64,000 nucleotides of DNA, from assembly GCF_017356035.1 (NCBI RefSeq), contig NZ_JAFIQX010000005.1, positions 221,368 through 285,367 on the forward strand, written 5' to 3'. Both the position numbers and the translations under genes were made by a program. The notes under the pieces are model-generated. The model searched no databases. It had not been told where the DNA came from and saw only the letters and a list, made by a program, of their open reading frames with translations. This DNA comes from Longitalea luteola. Its GTDB lineage: Bacteria; Bacteroidota; Bacteroidia; Chitinophagales; Chitinophagaceae. Shown here in pieces: positions 25,325 through 32,861 of the stretch. How positions within the stretch are numbered: position 1 is the stretch's first letter; each line of letters opens with the position of its first letter.

Positions 25325-26167
25325 ATGGCAATACTGCTGGCAGATAGTGGGGCCACCAAATGTGAATGGTTTCTGGCAGAATCTAAGGAGAACACTAAAA
25401 CAGTTTTTACTCAGGGCATCAGTCCGTATTTCTTTAATACAGAAAAAACGGTAGCGTTACTGCAGCAGGAATTACTGCCTCAGTTACCGGCATCGGCAGT
25501 AATAGAAGAAATACATTATTATGGAACCGGCATGCGGAATCCGGTTAACGTAGATATGGTGCGGCAATCACTAACAACTGTTTTTGAAAAGGCCTCGATA
25601 GAAGTGAGTGATGATATGCTGGCAGCGGCGAGGGCCCTCAATGGGCGCGAGGCAGGCATGGCCTGTAATTTGGGTACCGGCTCTTTTGCCGTTTATTACG
25701 ATGGTAACCAAATAACCAGGCAGGCTCCGGGCATCGGGTATATCCTGGGCGATGAAGGAAGCGGCGCCTACCTCGGCAAAAAAGTACTTCAATATTATTT
25801 GTACAATACGTTTGATGAAGAGCTGCGTTACAAATTCGAAAAAAGATATAATACATCAGCCGTAGAAATTTTAGAGAACGTATACCGGAAGCCCCTGGCA
25901 AACAGATACATGGCCACTTTTTGCCTGTTTTTGTCGGAAAACAGGGGGCACTATATGATTGAAAATATCATTGAGGACGGTTTGAATGATTTCTATTTTA
26001 CACACTTATGTAAATTCCCTGAAAGCTGGAACAGCCCCATCCATTTTGTAGGCGGCGTGGCTTTTGCGTTCCATGATATAATTCAGGAGTTGTCTCATTC
26101 CTATGAATTTGAGCAGGGGAAAATTCTAAAAGGCGCTATGGAAGGCCTGATCCAATACCATGTTTAA
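25325..26167 (+). CDS. BadF/BcrA-type N-acetyl-amino-sugar kinase
   Basis: A 280-residue kinase of the ASKHA fold, BadF/BadG/BcrA/BcrD type, related to N-acetylglucosamine kinase. Phosphate 1 is ADSGATKCEW at residues 5-14, phosphate 2 is NLGTGSFAVYYDG near 115, and GYILGDEGSGAYLGKK near 140 is the sugar-kinase signature. It is followed 51 nt later by murQ. In some Bacteroidota, MurNAc is imported and phosphorylated by MurK next to MurQ, so this kinase may phosphorylate MurNAc and/or GlcNAc released from peptidoglycan. Kinase function is well supported; substrate is inferred from context. Confidence 0.8.
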   Translation: MAILLADSGATKCEWFLAESKENTKTVFTQGISPYFFNTEKTVALLQQELLPQLPASAVIEEIHYYGTGMRNPVNVDMVRQSLTTVFEKASIEVSDDMLAAARALNGREAGMACNLGTGSFAVYYDGNQITRQAPGIGYILGDEGSGAYLGKKVLQYYLYNTFDEELRYKFEKRYNTSAVEILENVYRKPLANRYMATFCLFLSENRGHYMIENIIEDGLNDFYFTHLCKFPESWNSPIHFVGGVAFAFHDIIQELSHSYEFEQGKILKGAMEGLIQYHV

Positions 26168-26218
26168 CAAATAACAAACCTTGTGCAGAACCCGAATAAA
26201 ACATTGAACAACAGAACT

Positions 26219-27040
26219 ATGGCAGCAGAATTTACCAGGGTAACAGAGCAGCCGAGCAATTACCGGCATCTTGAGCAAATGAGTATTCCTGAGTTGCTTA
26301 CCAACATGAACAATGAGGATAAGAAGGTGCCTATTGCAGTTGAGAAAGCCATCCCGCAAATAGAGAAACTCGTGGCTGCTATTTCCGATAAAATGCTGGC
26401 CGGTGGCCGCCTCTTCTATATTGGCGCCGGTACCAGCGGCCGCCTGGGCATCCTGGATGCCAGCGAAATTCCCCCCACGTATGGCCTTCCCCAGGGCCTG
26501 GTGATCGGTATCATTGCCGGTGGCGATGTGGCTATCCAACGCCCGGTAGAGCAGGCTGAAGACAGCTGGGAGCAGGGCTGGCTCGACCTTATGAAACATG
26601 CTATTGACGAAAAGGATGTCGTAATAGGCATTGCCGCCAGCGGCACAACGCCTTATGTGATCGGCGCCCTTACCGAAGCCCGCCAAAAAGGCATTACCAC
26701 CGGTTGTATAACCTGTAACGCGGGCTCGCCGCTGGCCGATGCAGCTGAACTGCCTGTTGAAGTAGTGGTAGGTCCCGAGTTCGTTACCGGCAGCACCCGC
26801 ATGAAAAGCGGCACCGCACAAAAGCTGGTATTGAATATGATCTCTACCGCGGTCATGATCCAGATCGGCCGGGTAGAAGATAATAAAATGGTAAACATGC
26901 AACTTACCAATAGCAAGCTGGTTGACAGGGGCACCAAGATGGTAATGGAAAAAACCGGTATCAACAGCTACGATAAAGCCCGCGAACTGTTGCTGAAATA
27001 TGGCAGCGTGAAGAAGGCGGTTGATTCGTTTAATGCTTAA
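26219..27040 (+). CDS. murQ: N-acetylmuramic acid 6-phosphate etherase
   Basis: A 273-residue SIS-domain lyase that cleaves the lactyl ether of MurNAc-6-phosphate, giving GlcNAc-6-phosphate and lactate in peptidoglycan recycling. Diagnostic blocks are NMNNEDKKVPIAVEKA near residue 25, GGRLFYIGAGTSGRLGILDASE near 60, VIGIAASGTTPYVIGAL near 140, and TGSTRMKSGTAQKLVLNMIS near 200. The frame can start at a GTG at 26183, but the extra 12 residues show no family similarity; I use the ATG at 26219. It forms an operon with the upstream kinase. Confidence 0.9.
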   Translation: MAAEFTRVTEQPSNYRHLEQMSIPELLTNMNNEDKKVPIAVEKAIPQIEKLVAAISDKMLAGGRLFYIGAGTSGRLGILDASEIPPTYGLPQGLVIGIIAGGDVAIQRPVEQAEDSWEQGWLDLMKHAIDEKDVVIGIAASGTTPYVIGALTEARQKGITTGCITCNAGSPLADAAELPVEVVVGPEFVTGSTRMKSGTAQKLVLNMISTAVMIQIGRVEDNKMVNMQLTNSKLVDRGTKMVMEKTGINSYDKARELLLKYGSVKKAVDSFNA

Positions 27041-27214
27041 GGCTTAAGGCGGAAGGCTGAAGGCGGAGGTCGGAAGTCTGCAGTATGAAGTCGGAAGACT
27101 GAGGTCTGAAGTCTAAGGTCAGAAGCCGGAAGGCTAAAAACATCGCGAGCCATTCACCATTCACCATTCACCATTCACCATTCACCATTCACCATTCACC
27201 ATTGCCCATTCACG
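27041..27214. repeat. Family B array followed by family A array with GGCTCGCGA end
   Basis: 27041-27138 is a degenerate GGAAGTC/GGAAGGC tandem. 27142-27214 reads on the minus strand as about nine GGTGAAT units ending in GGCTCGCGATG, the most regular family A array in the window. Confidence 0.7.
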
Positions 27215-27304
27215 TGGTTACTATAAACAGATGACAATAATTTAGCATTGGCAGGCTCCGTAAAAAGCTGTAACTTTTAAGTACATATCATTAAACTTTT
27301 ACTT

Positions 27305-28546
27305 ATGAGGTACAGCTTTACACTATCTGCTATGGCAACGTGTTTGCTATTGGCCAATACACAAGTTTCTGCCCAACAAAAATTAACGACAGCATACGCT
27401 ATAACAAGTTCAGAAAAAGGAAATTTCAACTGGACGGATGTAAAGCAGATCGACTTTACAACCGGTACCGTTACCCGCTCTATTTTTGATTCCAAGCAGC
27501 CTAATTTCACGGTGTACAATGCACGAACCGGAAAAGAAATTAAAGCAGTTACTACACAGAATGGCGCTACACCTAATGTGACTGTTCCGGTAGCTTCGCT
27601 GTCGGCCGCCTGCGCGTATGACCAGCGGCACAACCGCCTCTATTATGCGCCGTTATTCACTAACCAGCTTCGCTACCTCGACCTGGGTGAACAGGTTCCC
27701 AAGCTATATTACTTCGAGAATGAAAATTTCACGCCGGCTGCTGATCTTAATAACGAAGCCAATCATATTACCCGTATGGTCATTGCTGCTGATGGCAATG
27801 GTTATGCGCTAAGCAACGATGCCAATCACCTGATAAGGTTCACTACGGGCCGCAAACCGGTGATCACCGATCTGGGTGCATTGCAGGACGATGCCAACAA
27901 TGGCGAAAGATCGATACATGCAAAAACAACGGGCTGGGGTGGAGATATGATCGCCGATGCTGCCGATAACCTGTATGTAATATCTGCGTACCGCCAGGTG
28001 TTCAAGGTGAACATTCAAACCAGGCTGGCCAGCTGGGTGGCAGAGATCCAGGGTTTGCCGGCTACCTTCACTACTAACGGCGCCGTGGTAGATAATGATG
28101 GTGATTTGATCGTAAGCAGTGCCAATACAGCCGAAGCATATTACAAAGTAGATATGCATTCATGGCTGGCCACGCGTATAGATATCAAAGGCACTGTCTT
28201 CAATGCATCTGACCTGGCCAATGGCAATCTGGCCTTTGCCAATGATAAACCGGTTATATCGTTAATTAACAGGGCTATCATTCGCAATGATAAGATCTCA
28301 ATGTATCCCAATCCCGTTGCTACCAGTTGGGTAAATGTTAATTTCAATGGTAAGGAATCCGGTCGGTATACAATTCAATTGGTTGATCTTACAGGAAAAA
28401 TAATTTCAGAGAAGATAGCCATGGTCAATGGAACCCAGTCTGTGCCTGTGTTTCTTAAGGCAGGCCTGGCCAAAGGCGCTTACATGATCAAAGTGTTAAG
28501 TAATAGTAAAAAAGCGGTGTTTACCGACAAGTTGATGGTAGAATAA
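27305..28546 (+). CDS. Secreted protein with T9SS type A sorting domain
   Basis: A 413-residue exported protein. It has a signal peptide (residues 1-24, ending QVSAQ) and a central region of about 290 residues that looks like a beta-propeller (repeated blocks such as AADGNGYALSNDANHLIRFT and DAADNLYVISAYRQVFKV). At the C-terminus, about 335-413, is a type IX secretion sorting domain that begins MYPNPV and ends VFTDKLMVE. It should pass the outer membrane through the T9SS and be surface-attached or released. The biochemical role is unknown. It is monocistronic with a strong terminator at 28579-28611. Confidence 0.8.
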   Translation: MRYSFTLSAMATCLLLANTQVSAQQKLTTAYAITSSEKGNFNWTDVKQIDFTTGTVTRSIFDSKQPNFTVYNARTGKEIKAVTTQNGATPNVTVPVASLSAACAYDQRHNRLYYAPLFTNQLRYLDLGEQVPKLYYFENENFTPAADLNNEANHITRMVIAADGNGYALSNDANHLIRFTTGRKPVITDLGALQDDANNGERSIHAKTTGWGGDMIADAADNLYVISAYRQVFKVNIQTRLASWVAEIQGLPATFTTNGAVVDNDGDLIVSSANTAEAYYKVDMHSWLATRIDIKGTVFNASDLANGNLAFANDKPVISLINRAIIRNDKISMYPNPVATSWVNVNFNGKESGRYTIQLVDLTGKIISEKIAMVNGTQSVPVFLKAGLAKGAYMIKVLSNSKKAVFTDKLMVE

Positions 28547-28578
28547 ACAATAAAAAAATATTTGGAAACCGCATTGCG

Positions 28579-28611
28579 AAGGCTGTAAATTGCTACAGCC
28601 TTTTTTCTTTT
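28579..28611 (+). terminator. Terminator of the T9SS substrate gene
   Basis: AAGGCTGTA and TACAGCCTT form a perfect 9-bp stem with a 6-nt loop, followed by a long T-rich tract. Confidence 0.85.
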
Positions 28612-28669
28612 AATGCCTTCGTGGCATGGTTTTTAAGCAAGATTGCCAAGTGACAATTGACATAAAAAT

Positions 28670-29233
28670 ATGCATGAGATAGAACCATTTTATAATTGGC
28701 GTCACATTTACACCAGTGAGCAGGATGAGCGGTCACCGTTTTTCGGAAGGGTGTATTCTGAGTTTACATTTTCACAAACTGTTTACAATTATTATATCCA
28801 TCCGCAGTGGGACGATTTCGGTTCCCGCACCATGTACCTGAAAACATTAATGGCCGATTATGAAGAGAAGTATGCGATCATAGAACTGATCGGTGAATGG
28901 AACGATGCGATAGAAAATGATATCATGGAGCTGAAGCGGGAGGTAACCGACGTTTTTTTCTACGAGGGTATCAGCAAGTTCATTTTCATTGCCGAGAACG
29001 TACTCAATTTTCATAGCGGCGATAAAGACTATTACCAGGAATGGTTTGAAGAAGTGACCGACGAAGAAGGCTGGATCGTGATCCTCAACATGCCCGAACA
29101 AACGCAATACGACTTCAAAGGAGCCCGCCTGAATCGCTACGTTGAACTGATGGATCTCGATAACTGGCGCACTTATAAGCCCTTCCATTTGTTCAAAAAA
29201 ATTGATGAACAAATGCGCAAAAGGCTTGAATAA
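28670..29233 (+). CDS. Conserved Bacteroidota hypothetical protein
   Basis: A 187-residue acidic soluble protein with no signal peptide, rich in aromatic residues (YNWRHIY, VYNYYIHPQWDDFGSRTMYLK). I recognise it only as a conserved hypothetical in Bacteroidota. No catalytic motif is obvious. It ends 100 nt before the promoter of the phe/tyr attenuator, so it could be upstream of that operon but is probably separate. Confidence 0.65.
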   Translation: MHEIEPFYNWRHIYTSEQDERSPFFGRVYSEFTFSQTVYNYYIHPQWDDFGSRTMYLKTLMADYEEKYAIIELIGEWNDAIENDIMELKREVTDVFFYEGISKFIFIAENVLNFHSGDKDYYQEWFEEVTDEEGWIVILNMPEQTQYDFKGARLNRYVELMDLDNWRTYKPFHLFKKIDEQMRKRLE

Positions 29234-29331
29234 ATTTGAAAACCGGTTTTTTAATTCGCTGAAAAGCAGTCCCAGACTGTGTTTTACACTAAAACGGGTG
29301 GGTTGGGGACAGTAGAATTATCTGAAAAAAG

Positions 29332-29362
29332 TTTGCATGTAAGTATTTAGTTATTATTTTTG
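29332..29362 (+). promoter_or_regulatory. Promoter (TTTG-N19-TATTTTTG) of the aromatic amino acid operon
   Basis: TTTG at 29332-29335 and TATTTTTG at 29355-29362 have the ideal 19-nt spacing. The leader peptide ATG at 29368 is only 5 nt after the -7 box, so its mRNA would be leaderless or nearly so. Confidence 0.8.
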
Positions 29363-29367
29363 ATGTA

Positions 29368-29460
29368 ATGATTACAGCAAAGGCATACCGTTTCTTTTAC
29401 TTTTATTTTTATTTCTACTTTACCAGTAGGCCGGGAATGCTTTTGTTGACAACAAAATAA
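29368..29460 (+). CDS. Phe/Tyr leader peptide of the aromatic operon attenuator
   Basis: A 30-codon frame (ATG 29368, TAA 29458-29460). It starts MITAKAYR, and codons 9-18 (29392-29421) read FFYFYFYFYF; with Tyr7 there are six Phe and five Tyr codons. It ends TSRPGMLLLTTK. This is the composition expected of a ribosome-stalling leader that senses charged tRNA-Phe and tRNA-Tyr. It lies between a consensus promoter and an intrinsic terminator, upstream of pheA and tyrA. It is too short for standard gene calling. The role is inferred from the established attenuation mechanism of enterobacterial phe, trp and his operons. Confidence 0.85.
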   Translation: MITAKAYRFFYFYFYFYFTSRPGMLLLTTK

Positions 29461-29517
29461 GAATAAACAAAAAGTTCAACATAAGAAGTCCCGGCGAAAA
29501 AGCCGGGACTTTTTTTA
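29429..29517 (+). promoter_or_regulatory. Transcription attenuator of the aromatic operon
   Basis: The terminator is AAGTCCCGGC (29486-29495) paired over 10 bp with GCCGGGACTT (29502-29511), loop GAAAAA, then a run of T to 29517. GCCGGGA in the leader (29430-29436), just after the Phe/Tyr codons, is complementary to TCCCGGC of the terminator 5' arm and can form an antiterminator when the ribosome stalls early in the run. TTTTGTT-GAC-AACAAAA (29441-29457) is a further small hairpin. Terminator seen directly; the switch is inference. Confidence 0.78.
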
Positions 29518-29564
29518 TTGCTTTTTAATCCCCCGTTCAACGGGTAAAGCATAAAAAAAAATCT

Positions 29565-30455
29565 ATGATCGACCGAAAACAACAACAGGAGATCACGCCA
29601 GGCTCCAATGGCATGCAGGGTACAGGCATAAAGGTTTCTATCCAGGGATATGAAGGTAGTTTTCACCAGGTAGCAGCCCGCCAGTTCTTCGGCAAAAATG
29701 TAGAAGTGATCCCCTGCGCCACCTTTCGCGAACTAACCAGGATCGCCAGCAGCAAAAAGGAAAGTAATGGTGGCGTGATGGCCATCGAGAACTCCATCGC
29801 CGGCAGCATCTTACCCAACTACAACCTGTTGCAGAAGAGCACCCTGAAGATCATTGGAGAAATATACCTGCCTATAAAACAACAACTGTTAGTTAATCCC
29901 GGCGTACAACTGGAAGACATCCGCGAAGTGCATTCCCACCACATGGCCATTCAGCAGTGCCTTGAATACCTCGACAAATACAACTGGAAGCTGGTAGAGA
30001 CTGAGGATACCGCCTTAAGCGCCAAACATATTCACCAGCATCGCAGTAAACACATCGCCGCCATCGCCAGCAAACTCGCCGCCGACCTGTTCAATCTCGA
30101 AGTGATCGCCCCCAACATACATACCATGAAAAACAATTATACCCGGTTCCTGGTGCTGCAACCAGAGGAAGTAGCGCAACCGGTAGCTGATGCCAATAAA
30201 GCATCGGTGAGCTTTATCACCGATCACTCGCGCGGCAGCCTGGCCCGGGTACTTACCCGCATTGCCGATGGCGGCATCAACCTGAGCAAGCTGCAAAGTT
30301 TTCCCATTCCCGGCAGCGACTGGAAATACAGTTTTCATGCAGATATGGAATTCACTACGCAGGATCAGTTTGAAGAGGTTATTAAAAATATGAAGCCGAT
30401 CACGGAAGAGTTGAAAGTGTACGGCGTTTATAAGAATGGGAAGACTGTTGAATAG
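29565..30455 (+). CDS. pheA: Prephenate dehydratase
   Basis: A 296-residue monofunctional prephenate dehydratase converting prephenate to phenylpyruvate. The catalytic domain starts with VSIQGYEGSFHQVAAR near residue 24, has GVMAIENSIAGSI near 70, and ends with NNYTRFLVL near 190, which holds the Thr-Arg-Phe catalytic triplet. The last 85 residues are an ACT domain (GSLARVLTRIADGGINLSKLQSFPIPG), the expected site of phenylalanine feedback. The usual ESRP motif is replaced by QSFP. No chorismate mutase domain is attached; that activity is fused to DAHP synthase at 34658. First structural gene after the Phe/Tyr attenuator. Confidence 0.92.
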   Translation: MIDRKQQQEITPGSNGMQGTGIKVSIQGYEGSFHQVAARQFFGKNVEVIPCATFRELTRIASSKKESNGGVMAIENSIAGSILPNYNLLQKSTLKIIGEIYLPIKQQLLVNPGVQLEDIREVHSHHMAIQQCLEYLDKYNWKLVETEDTALSAKHIHQHRSKHIAAIASKLAADLFNLEVIAPNIHTMKNNYTRFLVLQPEEVAQPVADANKASVSFITDHSRGSLARVLTRIADGGINLSKLQSFPIPGSDWKYSFHADMEFTTQDQFEEVIKNMKPITEELKVYGVYKNGKTVE

Positions 30456-30560
30456 GTACCGGTTCCAAGGTACCGGTTACCGGGGAATACAGCCCTCGAA
30501 TTGCGAGCAGCCTGCAGGAAAAGCGCGGCGCCTGGAAACCGCAACCGGTAACTGAGAAAC
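30456..30560. repeat. 7-nt GGTACCGGTTACC array, inverted pair (family D)
   Basis: GGTACCGGTTCCAAGGTACC on the left is answered by inverted GGAAACCGCAACCGGTAACT on the right around a 40-nt spacer. It fills the gap between pheA and the aminotransferase gene without a T-run. Confidence 0.6.
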
Positions 30561-30604
30561 AAATCACTAACGATACAAGTTATACGATCAAGAAAAACAA
30601 TGAT

Positions 30605-31783
30605 ATGCAAACTTCAAAAAGATTGGAAGGAATTGGCGAATACTATTTTTCGCAAAAGCTGCGGGAGATCGATGAGTTGAACAAGCAGGGCAGGAACGTG
30701 ATCAACCTGGGCATTGGCAGCCCCGACCTGCCGCCGCATGCCGATGTGGTAAAGACCCTGCAGGAAGAAAGCGCCAAACCCAATGTACATGCTTATCAGA
30801 GTTATAAAGGCTCGCCGGTATTGCGTAAAGCCATCAGCGACTGGTATAAGAAATGGTATGATGTAGAACTGAATGCCGATACAGAGATATTACCACTGCT
30901 GGGCAGCAAGGAAGGCATTATGCACATTTGCATGACCTACCTGAATGCAGGCGATAAAGTGCTGGTACCCAATCCCGGCTATCCTACCTACAGAAGCGCC
31001 GTTAAACTGGCCGGTGGCGAATGCGTTGATTACGATCTTACGGAAGCCAATAACTGGGAGCCTGATTTTAATGCGCTGGATAAACTGGTGGCTGCCGGTG
31101 GGACATTTAAATTAATGTGGATCAACTATCCGCAAATGCCGACGGGGCAACTACCGTCTGTTAGCCTGTTCGAAAAGATCGTGGCCTTCGGTAAAAAGCA
31201 TAACATTCTTGTTTGTCATGATAACCCTTATTCTTTTATCCTGAACGACAACCCCACGAGTTTACTGCGGGTGCCCGGGGCGAAGGAAATAGCGATCGAG
31301 CTGAATTCGCTCAGTAAATCGCACAATATGGCCGGCTGGCGGGTAGGGGTCTTGAGCGGCGCCAAAGAGCGCATCGATGAAGTACTGCGGTTTAAAAGCA
31401 ATATGGACAGCGGTATGTTCCTTCCCGCACAATTAGCGGCTGCCAAAGCATTACAATTACCAAAGAGCTGGTACGATGAAGTGAATGCTATTTACAAAAA
31501 GCGTCGTGAGAAAGTTTTTGAATTGCTCGATCTGCTGGAATGCGTGTATGATAAAAGCCAGGCTGGAATGTTTGTATGGGCCAGGATCCCGGCCGGCTAC
31601 AAGACCGGTTATGAGCTGAGCGATCAGGTGCTGTACAATACCGGGGTATTTATAACGCCCGGGGGCATTTTTGGAAAGGCAGGCGATGGCTATATACGGG
31701 TGAGCCTGTGCAGCACGGAAGAAAAGTTCGCAGAAAGCATTACACGGATAAAAGCATTTTTACCAGCATTAAAAGTTAATTAG
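30605..31783 (+). CDS. Class I/II aminotransferase, probably aromatic
   Basis: A 392-residue fold-type I PLP aminotransferase. It shows NLGIGSPDLPPH near residue 36, YPTYRSAVKLAGG near 125, HDNPYSFIL near 205 (Asp and Tyr cofactor contacts), and NSLSKSHNMAGWRVG with the Schiff-base lysine near residue 238. It also resembles LL-diaminopimelate and aspartate aminotransferases. Its place between pheA and tyrA, three nucleotides before tyrA, suggests it transaminates phenylpyruvate and 4-hydroxyphenylpyruvate in the last step of Phe and Tyr synthesis. Specificity is inference from context. Confidence 0.82.
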   Translation: MQTSKRLEGIGEYYFSQKLREIDELNKQGRNVINLGIGSPDLPPHADVVKTLQEESAKPNVHAYQSYKGSPVLRKAISDWYKKWYDVELNADTEILPLLGSKEGIMHICMTYLNAGDKVLVPNPGYPTYRSAVKLAGGECVDYDLTEANNWEPDFNALDKLVAAGGTFKLMWINYPQMPTGQLPSVSLFEKIVAFGKKHNILVCHDNPYSFILNDNPTSLLRVPGAKEIAIELNSLSKSHNMAGWRVGVLSGAKERIDEVLRFKSNMDSGMFLPAQLAAAKALQLPKSWYDEVNAIYKKRREKVFELLDLLECVYDKSQAGMFVWARIPAGYKTGYELSDQVLYNTGVFITPGGIFGKAGDGYIRVSLCSTEEKFAESITRIKAFLPALKVN

Positions 31784-31786
31784 AGC

Positions 31787-32635
31787 ATGTTCAATACCGT
31801 TACCATAGTTGGTGTAGGATTAATCAGCGGTTCCTTCAGCCTGGCCCTGAAAGAGCGGGCGCTGGTTAAAAAAGTGATCGGTGTAAGCCGTACGGAGGCA
31901 AGTGCACAGAAGGCCATAGAGCTGGGCCTCATAGATGAAGCGCTGCCCCTGGACGAAGCGGTAAAACAGGCCGATCTCATTTATGTGGCCATCCCGGTTG
32001 ATGCTACCATCGGCGTTATGCAACAGGTGATGGACATGATAACCGATAAACAGATCGTGGCCGATGCAGGCAGCACCAAACATGCTTTGTGTTCTGCCAT
32101 AGCCAGCCATCCCATGCGTCACCGGTTTGTGGCCACCCATCCTATGTGGGGTACGGAATACAGCGGTCCGGAAGCAGCTGTGCGGAATGCATTTGCCGGC
32201 CGTTCCTGTGTGATCTGTGAAAAAGAAAAAAGTGATGCAGCCGCGGTTGCAACCATTGAAGACATTTACCGTCAATTGGGTATGCACCTGGTATACATGG
32301 ATGCCGACAGCCATGATATGCATACGGCCTATGTAAGCCATATTTCGCACATCACTTCCTTTGCCCTGGCCAATACGGTACTGGAAAAGGAAAAAGAAGA
32401 AGATACCATTTTCGAGCTGGCAGGTGGTGGTTTTGAGAGTACGGTTCGTTTAGCAAAGAGTAACCCGGCGATGTGGGTGCCTATTTTCAAACAGAACCGC
32501 GAGAACGTGCTGGATGTGCTGAATGAACATATCAGCCAGCTGCGCAAGTTCAAGGCCTGCCTGGAGAAGGAGAACTATGCTTATTTGCTGGAGTTGATAG
32601 AGCAGGCGAATAAGATCAAACGAATACTAAAATGA
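31787..32635 (+). CDS. tyrA: Prephenate dehydrogenase
   Basis: A 282-residue NAD(P)-dependent prephenate dehydrogenase giving 4-hydroxyphenylpyruvate. The Rossmann loop is GVGLISGS at residues 9-16. The catalytic region is ATHPMWGTEYSGPEAA near residue 117, and the C-terminal all-helical dimerisation domain includes HDMHTAYVSHISHITSFAL near 168. It starts 3 nt after the aminotransferase stop, so the two are translationally coupled. No ACT domain is present. With pheA it accounts for both branches whose products are read by the Phe/Tyr leader peptide. Confidence 0.92.
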   Translation: MFNTVTIVGVGLISGSFSLALKERALVKKVIGVSRTEASAQKAIELGLIDEALPLDEAVKQADLIYVAIPVDATIGVMQQVMDMITDKQIVADAGSTKHALCSAIASHPMRHRFVATHPMWGTEYSGPEAAVRNAFAGRSCVICEKEKSDAAAVATIEDIYRQLGMHLVYMDADSHDMHTAYVSHISHITSFALANTVLEKEKEEDTIFELAGGGFESTVRLAKSNPAMWVPIFKQNRENVLDVLNEHISQLRKFKACLEKENYAYLLELIEQANKIKRILK

Positions 32636-32720
32636 GTTCCAGGATACAGGTTACAAGTTACAGGGGATCACATTTTTTGAAGTTGTACTCCCTGCAACCT
32701 GAAACCTGGAACTTGTAACA
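32636..32720. repeat. 7-nt GGTTACA array, inverted pair (family E)
   Basis: GTTCCAGGATACAGGTTACA on the left is answered by inverted words of the form GTTACAAGTTCCAGGTTTCA on the right around about 21 nt. Other copies lie at 38690, 40181 and 53957. Confidence 0.65.
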
Positions 32721-32836
32721 GCACTAATACAGCGGGCTCGTAACCCTGAAAAGGGGCTCTGAAGGTCCCAGCCGAACTGGATATAATCAAATTGCTCTTT
32801 GAACAGGATTAAATTGGTCAACGGCCATAATAACAG

Positions 32837-32844
32837 TACCTTTG
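32837..32844 (+). promoter_or_regulatory. Internal TAnnTTTG box before the DEAD-box helicase gene
   Basis: TACCTTTG lies 17 nt before the ATG at 32862, inside the longer frame that opens with TTG at 32799. It shows both that the true start is 32862 and that the helicase can be expressed independently of the attenuator. Confidence 0.6.
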
Positions 32845-32861
32845 CGCCAAATTTTCTGACT

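Noticed and set aside
28670-29233. Conserved hypothetical as first gene of the aromatic operon
   Set aside because: A complete promoter and attenuator lie between it and pheA.
32799-32861. N-terminal extension of the DEAD-box helicase from a TTG
   Set aside because: The extension contains the TACCTTTG promoter box and lacks family similarity; the helicase starts at ATG 32862.
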